Shown: piece by piece, positions 29,654-41,530 of the stretch
Layout: every line of letters starts with the position of its first letter
Position numbering within the stretch: position 1 is the first letter of the stretch
Source: Patiria pectinifera
Lineage: Eukaryota; Echinodermata; Asteroidea; Valvatida; Asterinidae
Direction: 5' to 3'
Length of the DNA: 64,000 nucleotides
NCBI GenBank assembly: GCA_029964075.1
Contig: CM057145.1
Location: forward strand, 124,001 to 188,000
Program-made: the position numbers and the translations under genes
The notes under the pieces: model-generated
Told to the model about the DNA's origin: nothing
Databases searched by the model: none
Seen by the model: the letters and a program-made list of their open reading frames with translations, nothing else

Positions 29654-30685
29654 CTTGAAATTGAAAATAAAACAATTGATTTAATCAATCAAAAGCAAAC
29701 ATATTGAACATTTCCAAGGATTTTCCCCTTTGGACACCACCAGTCCTGTTAGGCGATAAAAATGTTTTTTAGCTATCAATATACATTCCATTTGGTTTTA
29801 ATTGAAGGTTATGTGGAAACATGATTTCGAAGAAATCCACCGATCTCAGATTCCAATTCTCTGTCTGTAGTACTTTCATGCAAGATTGACAACTTGACTT
29901 TCTAAAGCTGTATGCAAATCAAATTTTCAAACTTAAATATATTTGCAAATTAATTTTTTTTTTATTCAGGTGCTTTGTCTCTATAATAAGAGAATACATA
30001 TGTGTTCCACCCATCCAGACCCCACCGGTCTTAAACAGAGTGTTTAATACCGACCGAACACATATTTATTTCCATTCATAAATACCATTTCGGTTAAAAC
30101 AAATCTTTTCAGTCCAAAAATCAAGGCAAGTCAAAAACTGGACACTGCCAACCATTTTGTTCAACAATTGTACTTCATGTTTTACGAAACACCCCTCTGA
30201 CTATAATATAGAATGTCCCTCCACAACTCGTTACCTTATAGGGACATTGGCGTGCGCGTCGCGCGTACTGCGCGATGTCGCGCAAAATGCAGCTGGGCTG
30301 GTGTAGTGTGAATTTCGGACCATGAAATACTGATTCACTGATAGTACATTGCGCATGCATACATGAGGAATGTGAAAGTTCAACCAATGAAACGTTAAAA
30401 GGCACTGGATTTCATCGGAGTCCAAATCTCATGTGACACTGGATAAGTGTTTAAGACCAGCTACATGTCTTTATCATCCGTTTAAGACCGGCCACGTGAC
30501 GGGCTCTCGACCAATAGGAATGCGTAAACCAGGCGCGGTTCTACGGGGGGGGGGGTGGCTAGGGGGAGGGGGGGGGGCTTTAAAAAGAAATTGCATTAGC
30601 AAAAAGAAGGATTGTGATGTACATGATAGTGATGTACGTGTACATGCGAACGGTCTCCCCTAAAGAAATAGTCGTGACAAGGGTG
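29654..30685. other. Non-coding stretch upstream of the lectin exons
   Basis: No exon recognised. It contains a small hairpin (29998-30065, arms ATATGTGTTC), a CGCG-rich patch at 30250-30290, three related GTTTAAGACC/GGTCTTAAAC phrases (about 30035, 30450, 30480) and a G-run region at 30545-30578. Confidence 0.5.
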
Positions 30686-31529
30686 TGTAGTGAAACTCGG
30701 TGTGGAGGGGTCGAGGTTCAGGGGTGATGATTCAATCACATCAAATTTATTAGTCGTCTATCTCCCATTCATCACAAAAACCTAGTAATCAAATACATTA
30801 AAAATAAATCAATATAAACTCACATAACTTCACATACATGTGCACGTATCCCATTAATCACAATACATGTGTGTACAAGTAATAAATTAACCCTAGAAAA
30901 TTACATAGTCCAACCCAGATACAAATAACTCCATTGCAAATACAACAGCCTTCCCACATTAACGTACATGTATGACATGTGACCTCTGACCCGGGCGGCG
31001 TCTTGGAAGTTACACTTTCGTTGATAGTAAAACCCCCAAAATAACATGAAAATAATTCAATTTGTCCAATACCAGTCAGTGCACGGGCTCCAGGGCTGTC
31101 TCTCCTTCCTCTGGTGTCTAACTATACATCCCAGCCATCGGCTGTCGGCTAAATTGGTCCGATATTGCTAAAGCAAGCTTTCTGCAGCTGTCAGAAACGC
31201 AGACCTCGGAGACAGTGCCCGCCAAACCCGCTTACGTAAACAGTTGTTTAGTATTAAGGCGCACACGATAATAACATCATCTGCTCTATCCTACATTCAC
31301 ATATTTTACAATAACAGAAATTTACTTTTGAGAATACAGCACTTCATGAGAGATAAAGCCCCTTAGTTATCTTTTATCGTCAAAATATCCCCTTACTTAG
31401 CTGATGAACGTACTATTTCTACATCCTCATAACCCCTCAACAAATTCGCGGAAGTTTGACCAGTTAACTTAAACAGCGCCCTTATTTGACCTTATGGGCA
31501 AAACAAATAAATTATTTCTAATCACTACA
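30686..31529 (-). repeat. Gypsy 3 3' LTR
   Basis: The sense strand runs from TGTAGTGATTAG (31529) to TTTCACTACA (30686), 844 bp, with short inverted termini TGTAGTG/CACTACA. The inner edge is fixed by the adjacent polypurine tract. The outer edge is inferred from the matching terminus only. Confidence 0.75.
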
Positions 31530-31545
31530 TCTCTCCCCTTCTTTT
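31530..31545 (-). promoter_or_regulatory. Gypsy 3 polypurine tract
   Basis: The sense strand reads AAAAGAAGGGGAGAGA immediately before the 3' LTR. This is the expected primer for plus-strand DNA synthesis and confirms the LTR boundary. Confidence 0.85.
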
Positions 31546-31924
31546 GGTGATCTACTCCTGGAGATCAATTTAGGAAAACCCTTTTTTTTTACAGCAATAA
31601 AATGGGATCAGTTAACCAGAAAACATAATGCGACCAATCTGGCTCTGTTTACATGTACATTGTTATAACTCTAAAACCATACTATCTATTGAGCTGTCTG
31701 ACCCGTTATTTTAAGGCTCATTACATTCTTTTTCATTAAAGCACAAAAACGTTAATTTTGGCAGGGTATAACTTAAACGGCCCTCCCCGTCGTGATGGGT
31801 CTCATATACAATATAAATATACCCTTCTTTCTAAAATCTTAACTGAACTTTTATAGCAATACTCAAACTTTGAGTTAGGATAAACACATCGTCACTCCTA
31901 GCAACGTCAAAAAAGTTACTATAA

Positions 31925-32500
31925 TCACAGAATCCTGAATTCAAACAACTTGATTAACTGTCTGAGGGTTCTCTCATAGTGAGCCATGCCTGCAGGGTTC
32001 AGATGCACACCATCCAGGATGTACTCAGGGTTCTTTAAGGCCCGGTGTTTCCACACCCACCATCTATCTTCTACAAATGTGGAACCGTCCAACAACCTGT
32101 TAAATGCTTCAACCCTTGCATTAAATTCATCAAGTTAGACTTGTGAGCTTCGCATGGCCCCAGTGCGGGCCAGCACGGGCAAAAATACAATAGCCTCAGG
32201 TTTGATATTCCACCTAGGAAATTCGTTAATAAGATTGCATAAGGAGGCATGCACCATCTCGGGTTGATTTTCTCTTGCACAGAGATCATTAGTTCCTAAG
32301 TCGAGGACCAGCACCTTTGGTGATATCATACCAAGTGGCCTCAAATATCGTCGAGGGTTTTTCTCTATTCGGTCTATAGTGAGACCCCCTTCCCCAAGAC
32401 ACTTAATCTCGTACGTTCCACCTGACAAAGCTACATAAAAAGATCCTCTCCTTTTATTAAGACGTTTAACAAAACTCTGTCCAAATAGCACAAAACTCAT
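31925..32500 (-). CDS. Gypsy 3 SGNH/GDSL-hydrolase-like ORF, one internal stop
   Basis: Located between integrase and the 3' LTR, in the env position. It encodes MSFVLFGQSF (block I, catalytic Ser), GEGGLTIDRI (block II region), VLDLGTNDLC (block III, GxND) and, after an in-frame TAA at 32135-32137, DGVHLNPAGM (block V, catalytic Asp and His). These are the conserved blocks of SGNH esterases and lipases. Similarity to the gypsy 4 ORF continues on both sides of the stop in the same frame, so this is a nonsense change in one ORF. An open frame extends upstream to 32587. The substrate is unknown. Confidence 0.8.
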
Positions 32501-32852
32501 AGTAAATACAACATGAATAAAAAAGGAGAGCCAACCTGGGCCCCTACATATAGGAAATATACCAGTTAACGAACTTAACTCTGTCATCTGACATTGTGAA
32601 AATTAAGCTGCGACGATATCGTACGAATGAGCGGCGCTGGATCTGGTCGGTCTTAAGAGAACCGGATACCCCAGCCTTCTCCCAAAACGTTCCAGACCCC
32701 CAGCGACACCCATTCACCAACTGATGTCGTCCCATCACAGTAAACACAAGATTCTATCAATTTCAAAGCAATGCTGACCGGGGAAGTCCGTATGGGTTTC
32801 GGTGTACCCCCCTTGTCACCCTTTCGGATCTTCTTAGTGGAACAGAAGAGCT

Positions 32853-33476
32853 TCAGCCAGTGACTTGAGCTGGCTCCCCTACTTTTCCACTCCCTACTTC
32901 CCTACAGCCATTAGCCGGAGGCTGGCCTGACAAGCCACCTGTGTCAGACACGACAACATCACATAATGAATCCTCCTCGGACTCTTCCCCACTGTCAGAC
33001 TCCGGTTCTGCTAAAGGGTCTAGTAGTAAATATTTCCTATTTACTGTCTTCTGTTCGCCTCCCTTAGCCGGTCGAATGGAACACACATCCCCTTGCTGAT
33101 TTACCAATACCACGCTATACGGATCACTCTCGTATTTATTTAGAATTTTGTGACGGCCCCCAAATGCACACCTGCGCATGATTACCTGCGAGCCTGGTAC
33201 AACTAGTTTCACTGCTGTGCGCCCCCTAGCATCGTATGCTGCCTTGTTTTGACTTGCCCTCTTAGCAACTTTATCCCTCACAATTTCTGAGGCACGGTTC
33301 AACATCTGAGATTGCTCCCTAACAAATTCTTGTCCCCAATCTGAGTCAGTTCTCCCCAACATTTGATCCAGAGGGATCAGTGGTTCTCTTCCGAACATCA
33401 GAGTATATGGTTCAATGCCAGTTAGTAAAAAGTAAATGGGAAACAAGGTCAGGCCATTTGTGCCTGTCTTGCTCAT
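32853..33476 (-). pseudogene. pol: Gypsy 3 integrase C-terminal part
   Basis: Encodes PYTLMFGREPLIPLDQMLGR, KRASQNKAAYDARGR and a C-terminal module (DPYSVVLVNQQGDVCSIRP, KTVNRKYLLLDP) that aligns with gypsy 4 at 59130-59540. It is out of frame with the integrase core upstream, so one small indel lies near 33412-33476. Confidence 0.8.
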
Positions 33477-33783
33477 AGAGGGATTTAATCAATCCAAACA
33501 GTGTACGATTAAAACGCTCTGCTTGCGCGTTTCCCTCCGGATGATAGGGTGTGGTACGGGATTTTCTAATCCCGTACAATGAACATAATTCCCTTACAAT
33601 TTCCCCCTCAAAATTGCGTCCCTGATCGCTATGAAGTCTACTGGGTATCCCAAATTTGGTGAACCACTGGTCCCTAAGGACTTTCGCTACAGTAACAGCC
33701 AACTGGTCCCTACAGGGTGCAGCCTGTGAAAACTTGGTATAAACATCCGTAGTGATGAGGATGTCTTCGTAACCCCACGGCCC
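33412..33783 (-). pseudogene. pol: Gypsy 3 integrase core
   Basis: Encodes ILITTDVYTKFSQAAPCRDQ, LHSDQGRNFEGE and GNAQAERFNRTLFGL, i.e. the second and third residues of the DDE catalytic triad. The first Asp (AVDFVKVD) lies beyond the MIME-sized hAT insertion at 33784-34070, which breaks the frame. Confidence 0.85.
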
Positions 33784-34070
33784 CAGTGGCGTCACCTGAT
33801 TTTATAGTCGGGGGGGCGGGGGCACGGGAGGGGGCACCAGCATTTGATGGGGGGCACTTAGGTGGATACGGATCGCCGTCCTGGGGGAGGGGTCTAAATT
33901 CGATCTGAAGATATCTGAAGATATCTCCAGAAATTGCTATTTTTGAGGTAATGATTTTAACGAGCAGAAATTTTTTTAACAACCCAAATCTCAGATGGGG
34001 GCACTCGGGGGGGGTACTAGGTTTTCCAGGGGGGCACGTGCCCCCCTGGCCCCCCTTGGCGACGCCACTG
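33784..34070. mobile_element. hAT-type MITE inside gypsy 3 integrase
   Basis: A 287-bp element with termini CAGTGGCGTCACC and GGCGACGCCACTG and an exact 8-bp duplication CACGGCCC at 33776-33783 and 34071-34078. This is diagnostic for hAT. The body is rich in G and C homopolymers and has no ORF. It inserted after gypsy 3. Confidence 0.95.
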
Positions 34071-34078
34071 CACGGCCC

Positions 34079-34862
34079 CTGTCCACTTTGACAAAATCCA
34101 CCGCCAATATTTCGAGTGGTCGGAATGCCACTAGATGCCTCATTGGGACTCTAGGTTGCGGCTGTGAAGCCTTAGCAATTATACACAGTTTGCAACGGTT
34201 TACATGACGACGGACATCCGCCGTCATTCGAGGCCAGTACACTCTCCTCCTTAGTAAAGAGCAGGTACGGGTCACCCCTTGGTGACCCCAGCCATCATTA
34301 CAACCTTTCATTATCCTAAGCTGCAGACATTTGGGTAGGAGAATTTGGAAAATCTCCCCAAGTACAGGGTCCATCACCCTCCGGCACAGAACACCATTTC
34401 TTTCAACAACCCTAGACCACTGTCCAAGCCACAGTTTTAACTCTGGTGAAGTAGTAAACTCACAAGGCATTACCTCTCCCGGGGTCCACCTTTTGTCCCA
34501 AAGTTCCCACACCAACCCCAGCTCTGGGTCATCCCTTTGGAGGGATGCCATTTGTTCCGATGACCACGACGGAAACAACCCTGGGGAGCCAGCAGTTCCT
34601 GGAGGAGCGTCTCCACCAGACTGCGTAACAGTGGCTGCATTTGCAGCAACATGGATTGGGACTGCACAAGAGTGGACCTTGCTCTGCATGACTGCCTCTA
34701 CCTCCGCAGTGCTCTGACTAGGATAACGACTAAGCGCGTCCGCACACCGGTTACTACGAACCCGAGCGAAATTTCACATCGAAATTGAATGCAGCTAATT
34801 GCGCCACCCAGCGCAATTCACTTGCCCCTAACTTGGCGGTTTGCAGATGTGCGAGTGGCCCC
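34079..34862 (-). pseudogene. pol: Gypsy 3 RNase H end and integrase zinc finger
   Basis: Encodes the end of RNase H (AHLQTAKLGASELRW) and, downstream of a break near 34750, the HHCC finger of integrase (GWGHQGVTRTCSLLRRR, CKLCIIAKAS) and the first catalytic region AVDFVKVDRG. Similarity stops at about 34862, the truncation point. Confidence 0.8.
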
Positions 34863-35330
34863 AATCTGTTACCCCTTTTCTTCCGCTTACAATGACAGTA
34901 CATGTATATCGAAATGGCAGTGGCAATCAATATTTTGGAAAATAACAAGTTGTTTCTTTTACTTTTTATTGAAATCAAACTAGAACAGTTCCTACCTTTG
35001 TTTGTTTGACTTGCTATACCGACGGGCTGTGTGTTGCAAACAGCTACCGAGCAGGTGGCATCACAGTCTCACAATGAACGGGTCGGTTCACTGCGCTCTG
35101 GGCCTTGGTTCTGGGTGCGAATTCAGACACAAATTGACCGATGTTCATTAAAGAATAAGGTTCAGTTTCGTTGGGTGTATAGCCAGTATGAAAAGGAAAC
35201 CAACATGTGAGGTTGTTGCAGTGCAGAACAATTGTAAGGGCGTGCGGTGCCAGTGACGCACACGATAAACAATGTGTGCCGATAGACTTGACAAAAGTCG
35301 TCACTTACATTGCAGTACAGGTACCGGTAC
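34863..35330. other. Non-coding stretch, no gene seen
   Basis: Sequence between the truncated gypsy 3 and the element at 35338. Nothing recognisable. Confidence 0.5.
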
Positions 35331-35337
35331 ATTGAAC

Positions 35338-36153
35338 CATAGAGCAAGGACCCAAGGAGTCAGAACCTTTGGGCGATTTACATTTTGACCATTAACATAC
35401 CAATCCCTCGGGAATGTCTATAGCTACAACACTGTGACCGCAAGCCTCGACCATTCAAAGCGTGAATGCCAGCGGCCTTTGAACACGATGATCGTCGCCG
35501 CCTTTTTAGTTGGTAACCAACAACCTCCCTATATGTTGCATAATAAGTCATGTCACGTCGCTGCTCTTTTTTGAAAAATATATTTTACGACAAGATAGGT
35601 TTTTACAACTGCGCAGTTGTCAGATGTGAGTTATGAACTCAAGTTAGCAATGTGCAGTTGTTGGTGCTTAAAAGCGTTATCTGTCCCTGTAATTTGGAGA
35701 TAAATTGGATTTCTTTCAGATAAGTTTTCATGCATTTTCAGACATTTTAATTGGCAATATATCATTGATGAAATGTGGTTTTTTTTTGAAAATTTCACAA
35801 GTTTTCACACTAAAGGTACAGAGCATTTTGTTCTTCATGAAATGATTGTTCCAGTGATGTTGACTACATTTATATACAGTATCATCCAACTGCTAACAAA
35901 CACTTCAAAATCATTCATTTTTAGCGATGTATGACAACTGCGCATGCGTATTTACCATGGTACTGTCTACGAAGCCATGCAAACTCCTTTTTTGGCATTA
36001 GTGAGCGCGGATATATCTATTGTGTCGAGATTAGCGTAGTGAGCAACTGAGCAAGCTGGCGCCAGGTGCTTCCTATTGTAGCTTTCGAGCGCGGCGACCA
36101 TCATTTTACTTTTGAAGTCTTGGAGTACGAACTCCTTGGGTCCTTGCTCTATG
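35338..36153. mobile_element. Non-autonomous DNA transposon with 7-bp duplication
   Basis: Perfect 23-bp inverted termini starting CATAGAGCAAGGACCC bound 816 bp. The exact 7-mer ATTGAAC flanks both ends (35331-35337 and 36154-36160). There is no transposase ORF. CA..TG termini with a 7- or 8-bp duplication are compatible with the P superfamily, but the terminus alone does not prove it. An internal CAACTGCGCAGTTG palindrome lies near 35610. Confidence 0.85.
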
Positions 36154-36160
36154 ATTGAAC

Positions 36161-38830
36161 ACGCACCATGCGAATACGGCCGTTTATCACAGACTGGAAT
36201 TTCAAACTACGAAACGTAGTAAGAATTTAAATTGTCCGCTGCATACGTAGACTTGAACAATACACTGCTTAATACAGTGTCCTGCGCTATGAGTACATGA
36301 AATCATTGTATTTCTTGGTAAATTCTCCATAGTCGCGTGCTTTGACACGCTTGTTGCCCAACTGTGATATCGGTTCCCATGTATTTTTTTGTCGCCCAGC
36401 CAGTGAAGTACGCATAGTACATGAATATGTTCTCTTTTGGAATTTCAGGAAGTAAATGCCGATAAAATGTATGGGGTCGACAATTCTGACTAATGACGAT
36501 TGGGAAACTGTGCCGTACCCTTACGATTATATTTTTCCGTCACCTAAAAAATTGCTTTGTCTCAGAAAGTAGGGTCGGTCGGGAAATCCGAACCAAAGGT
36601 TTGTTTTCTTGGCCTTACAGAAATGTATCAGGTTAATAATGTGGCGTCACATGAAACGGGATGACGTGTGCATTAACGTTACTTATATTTTCAACTATAA
36701 GACATCCCGAGTGTCTAGGCTGACGATTAGATATTCACAGATTTTCATGAAAAACAAGAATACCACCCGAATGAAAAGCAACACATTCCGGACACACTCA
36801 TTCAAAGACGTCGTTCAAAGGAGGGGGAAAGAAGGAGGGAGAAGAAAAACAGAAAGAAAACGAGTTGTGAAGTCATATTTGCTATTTTAATACACATTTA
36901 TCAAAATGTCAATGGGGGGTCGGAGTGGCAAATGTTCCCCGCACGGCGGCATTCTGGGGTGGTGTACAAATAGCAAATACATATGCATACAATATTGCTA
37001 CATAGTTCAATAATATAAATAACACCATATCCCACATAAGAACCCATAGTAGTATTTCCATGTACCGGGGTGAAGGCCTATAAAGTAAGGGCGTTGGCTC
37101 TAAGGAATATAGACATTTCAGCGTAAACTAAAATACATGATTATCGAGCCAGACACTAGTAGTATAGAATACGGACGAATGCTTACGGTGAATGAAATGT
37201 CTAGAAATAAACATGATATAAATTAAAGAAGAAATACTTACAAATAGTTGGCTACAAACATGTGTAGGCCTAGTGAGTTGATCGGGAGCGTGGAGGCAAC
37301 TGATTCGAATCTCCCGCACACCGGGGTGGCGCGAGCAAAAATATTACGTAATTGCATACCAGAGATGCCTTAGCGGGGTTGGTCGGGGACTGACTAGATT
37401 CCACTTATGTAATATAGGCTCTAATTCAAATAAGGGAAATAGTTACTCGAAGGGAGAAAATAAATAACGGAATCAATACACAGCGATGACGATAAGAGGT
37501 CGATATTGCATGCTTCCGTCCGAGCAAGGTCGTGTTTACATATCCATATCGTTGTTTCACGAAAAACCCCGGGGTTTTCTGAAACAATGTTTCAGAAAAC
37601 CCCTTGCCAGAAACCGAGATTTTGTGAGAATGCCATGCCTGATTTGCAGGCTATTCAAAAGTTGTACAGGTTTCTCCGTAAGATTTATTCAATTTAGCAG
37701 CCTACTTTCACAGATTTGACACCTCGCTTTTTTTGCGGGCCAGATGCAGTGAAAAACTCGCCCTAGAGGAGGGGCAAGACATTGCAGATGAATGACGAGA
37801 TGAGAAGTCAGCCCTTTAAGGAATTCTTGCCACGAATCTTCTCCTGACACTTCAGCAGGTGGGTCATTGCAAACAGCTCCTTGTAGTTAAACGTCTGATT
37901 GTTTCTAGCCCGCGAAATATTTTGAATCGACCTCACGCGTAGCGGCCATCTTAGAGGGCGTCTTTTGTTCTGTAATCTAGTAGCAATGAATGCACGGAAG
38001 GTTTACTGACTTATGACCCGAACCATGGAATATTTTTGTTATGTACGATGAGCGATGACATTCATTGGAATGCGTTTTTTTTAGGTTTGATGCACTAAAT
38101 TCTTTGCTCACAATTGTATTGTTTTGTAAAATCTCGTAAAATGAAATTTCCGAAAGTGACACATCATTAAAAATTACTGAACAAAGTTTCAGTATAGCCA
38201 TTTGGTATTTATCATTATTATTATTTATTCGGCCAAATTACAAAATACAACAGGTAATCCACAAAAATAAACAAAATTTAACAAAAACAGCCCAATCCAA
38301 GCTGGCCAGGATTGACGAAAGTATAATAAAACACTGTGACTCGAAAGCCTGTCAATCTTAACTTGAATGGTAACAAAAATACATTAAACAAAATTGATAC
38401 AAAGTTGAATGAAAAATATGACCAATTAAGTAAGTTATTGATCTCAACAACGAGTGGTTTGTTGTATTGGACGTTGACTCATTCGGATTGTTGTTCACGG
38501 TTAATTAGAGTATAAAAACTATCCGTATACTTGCAAGTTCCTGCAAAAGAGGGCGCACTTTATAAACACTGCTCACCGCGCGCCAACTTCTATCTATTCG
38601 TGATGCAAACACAGTTATTGTAAAGACGAAACCTCAAAATAAACACATTTTATTGAAAGTGGATTTCGTCCAATATTTTGCAATGATATTAAGGCACAAG
38701 AATCTTGAAAATTGACAGGAACAAGTATTTTCTGCACTCTTTTTAGTTTCAGTATGTGGTAATCGTTTGTCCTTGTCACTCAAAACATGAATCGTAAAAA
38801 TCAAATTCATCTTCTTCATACATGATTCTA
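36161..38830. other. Non-coding stretch, no gene seen
   Basis: No exon or RNA gene can be supported. It includes a 33-bp hairpin at 37571-37603. Confidence 0.5.
37571..37603. repeat. Perfect 16-bp hairpin with 1-nt loop
   Basis: GGGGTTTTCTGAAACA (37571-37586), loop A, and its exact reverse complement (37588-37603). It is close to a terminator- or miRNA-like hairpin in shape but too short for a miRNA precursor. Confidence 0.9.
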
Positions 38831-38839
38831 AAACATTAT

Positions 38840-39560
38840 TCGCGCGCAACGGGGACACCAAATTTGGTGTCCTGGTTACACGTGAAGTCACTTTTTTTGT
38901 CATAAATATCCTGTGTGATTACACTAAAACAGTTTGAAATTTATTTATTTCATAAACTAATCGGTATGACAACATACTGAAGAAATTGAGACATTTTGAA
39001 TGAAATAAAGATTATGGTGCATAAAAGTTACTGGTTTCACGTGTAATGGGGAAACCAACCTCTAAATAAGAAAAGAATCACTATTTTGTGCAAAATATCC
39101 AACTGTTTTTGTCTGACTGTTATAGAATAATAAGTGTCATTTACATTAAGTTATGGATTTATAGAAATCAGACATTTTCAAAGAAAGCTAACAGATATAT
39201 GGCACAAAAGGTATTTTGCTTCACATTGTAACGTGACATTTGGGGGACACCATGATTTACCCTGTTACGCGTGAAACTAGAAACCTATTTGCACTATATT
39301 TCTTAAGCCTGTCTTTGAAAATTCAAATGCTCATAACAGACACAAGTATCTTCACTGTTTTATATCATATATGAATTTTAGACATTTTTGATGAAAACCA
39401 ACTGAAATATGGCACAAATAAGTGACCAGTTTCACTCACGTGTAACATAACATTAACGGTGTCCATGCTACACGTGAAAAGATGTTTTTTGATTGTCATG
39501 AAAGAAAACAATCAGTCCAAAAATAAAAAAATATGTATGTTCAAAGTACATATTTCAACC
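38840..39560. repeat. Degenerate ~200-bp tandem repeat with TTACACGTGAA boxes
   Basis: Three related units carry GACATTTT, ATGG.(C/G)CA.AA and TTTCAC.TGTAA in the same order, near 38988-39050, 39172-39235 and 39378-39440. Between them recur GGGGACACCA or GGTGTCC and TTACACGTGAA-like phrases (38875, 39265, 39465). The units are strongly diverged. Confidence 0.6.
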
Positions 39561-41190
39561 AGTTCTACAAATGTATACTGCAAAGTTTTCAGAAAACATA
39601 TATAACAATGTCACACTTTGGTACCCTTATCTTAGGAATGACCCATATACATCAAATAAACATAATGTACGACTGCTCTTTCAGATTGACCCTTTTTGTG
39701 ACATGACACTTTTGTACAAAAATGTAGATTATTAGAGGTATTATGGTAGGAATCTAGAGTTTACTGTAGATTCATGAATTACGGATTATTGTAAAAAAAA
39801 ATCGATTAATGCACTGCGGAAATGAGGTAAAATGGGAAACAAACTGAAAAGCGATATTGTTGCAAAATAGTGCAATATTGTACTTTGGTAAGATTTTGTA
39901 CCGGAAACAATTTAGAATGGCAACTTAATTGACACTTGTCAAACTAATTTTTTGAGACAATGGAATTAATAAATCTTTCCATCGTATAACTGGGAATGAA
40001 CAGTCAACAGATAAAACGGCATGATATTAAGTCTTGAAGGTGTTTTATGGAAAAGGATACCACACTACATTGTTATTCTATTTTATTTAAAGACTCAATC
40101 ACATAACATATAACAAAAATTATGTACAATAATTATCATCTGCTCTACACAAACTACTAATTTTACAGACAGCAAAACTCATAAATCCGTTTAATTCATT
40201 ATGTCGAAGCTGGAGTTCCTGCTCAAAAAGAACGACAAGGTTAGAGCACTGGCCATATTTACAACGACTTACTGTCTGTTTACCTATATTTATTAGAGTA
40301 TTGAAAAACCGATAGCTATTATGTGCTTCATCCATCCAAAAAAAGAGTTATCGATTTACCTTTTTTTTTAAGGCAGAATTTTTTTTTCGATTTCGTTCCA
40401 AATCGACCTTACCGTTTTACATGACCAGAAAAGGTGCTCAATGTAACCTATTGTATCATGGCAAAATGTACAAATATCTTTATCGCTTTTTTTCCCTCTT
40501 GTAATAATGCCAGACTTGCGTGGGGTAACAAATATATATGATTTTCCAAATAATTGAAAAAGGACTTACTATCAGGACAGCGATAATTGAGCCTTTTCCA
40601 TATTACATCTCAGACAAAGTTATGCCTTTTTCCAGAAAGTCTTTGCAATAAACTATACTCCATACACGTTTATTTTATGTCCTGTACATACATGTCACAT
40701 GACATGTCACATTGAGAGCTCAAGAAAACTCTTCTTGTTTCAATTGATTAATTATTCTTTCAGGCGGAGCACAGATTAACCTCTGACAATTGTGCTTCAC
40801 AATACATGTAATGGATATTTACGCAAGATTTTATTAATTTGTCATAAAGTGTCACTTGCTCAGAACAGCGCTGTGTGAGTCATTATAATTATGACCGCGG
40901 CAATTCAAGGTCTGATCGAAAAATGCAAATGACGAGTTGTTGAGCTGTACGCTGGAATTTTGAACACATTCTTTGGACTAAGCCAAAAAAGGTTGAAATC
41001 TTCATGATCTGTATTTCATATGGTTGCCTTGGATGTGTTCAGGAATGTTCAGCGTTTTGTCTCCGGCAATCCTCAGGTGACTCGTTAGAGTGGAGATAAA
41101 ATAAGAAAGGAAATTCAAGTCTTAGAAGCAAGAAAGGGACGAGAGGAAACAGTTCTTTGCAGAAACCAAGTGATGCAGCCGTGGCATTTG
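39561..41190. other. Non-coding stretch, no gene seen
   Basis: AT-rich, short frames only, no recognisable element. Confidence 0.5.
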
Positions 41191-41194
41191 CCCT

Positions 41195-41530
41195 TGACGG
41201 GAATCGAACCGAATGCTTGTGCAATGGGAGTACTCGGCCACCACCTCAAATGTCCTGACAACACATCTAATACAAACAGCCACGATTCAGAGTCAATGAG
41301 CCTCAAAGAAGTCCTAGTTGGATGTGAACCTCGCCCGAACAGACAAGAGACAAGAGAAGATCAAACGGATAGCCAGATTGAATAACGAGCATCCATAGCA
41401 AACAACAACGAAGCCTTTGTTGGATTCGAACCGTGGACAAGGGAAGATGGACGGCAAGGGGAGTACGTAGCACTTAGTAAAGCTGAGTCATTCCACATTG
41501 TCAAGATGTGAACCGGGTACCGATTGTGTA
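41195..41530 (-). repeat. Series of tRNA B-box-like motifs
   Basis: On the minus strand, B-box-like sequences recur roughly every 85-120 bp: GGTTCGATTCC (41201-41211), GGTTCACATCC (near 41320-41330), GGTTCGAATCC (41422-41432) and GGTTCACATC (near 41505-41515). The first is preceded by GGTGGCCGAG, which resembles the A box of a Leu- or Ser-type tRNA. No complete cloverleaf could be folded, so these are more likely decayed tRNA-derived repeats than tRNA genes. Confidence 0.4.

Larger units (their letters stand above)
30686..34862 (-). mobile_element. Gypsy retrotransposon 3, 5'-truncated (SGNH type)
   Basis: A minus-strand element retaining its 3' LTR, a polypurine tract, an SGNH ORF, integrase and the last part of RNase H. 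Similarity to gypsy 4 begins at PLAHLQTAKLG (near 34862). Reverse transcriptase, protease, gag and the 5' LTR are missing. A hAT MITE at 33784-34070 splits the integrase. The coding parts are otherwise open over long stretches, so the copy is not very old. Confidence 0.85.

Noticed and set aside
41195-41261. Candidate Leu/Ser-type tRNA gene on the minus strand
   Set aside because: It has A-box-like and perfect B-box sequences, but I could not form an acceptor stem or an anticodon arm.
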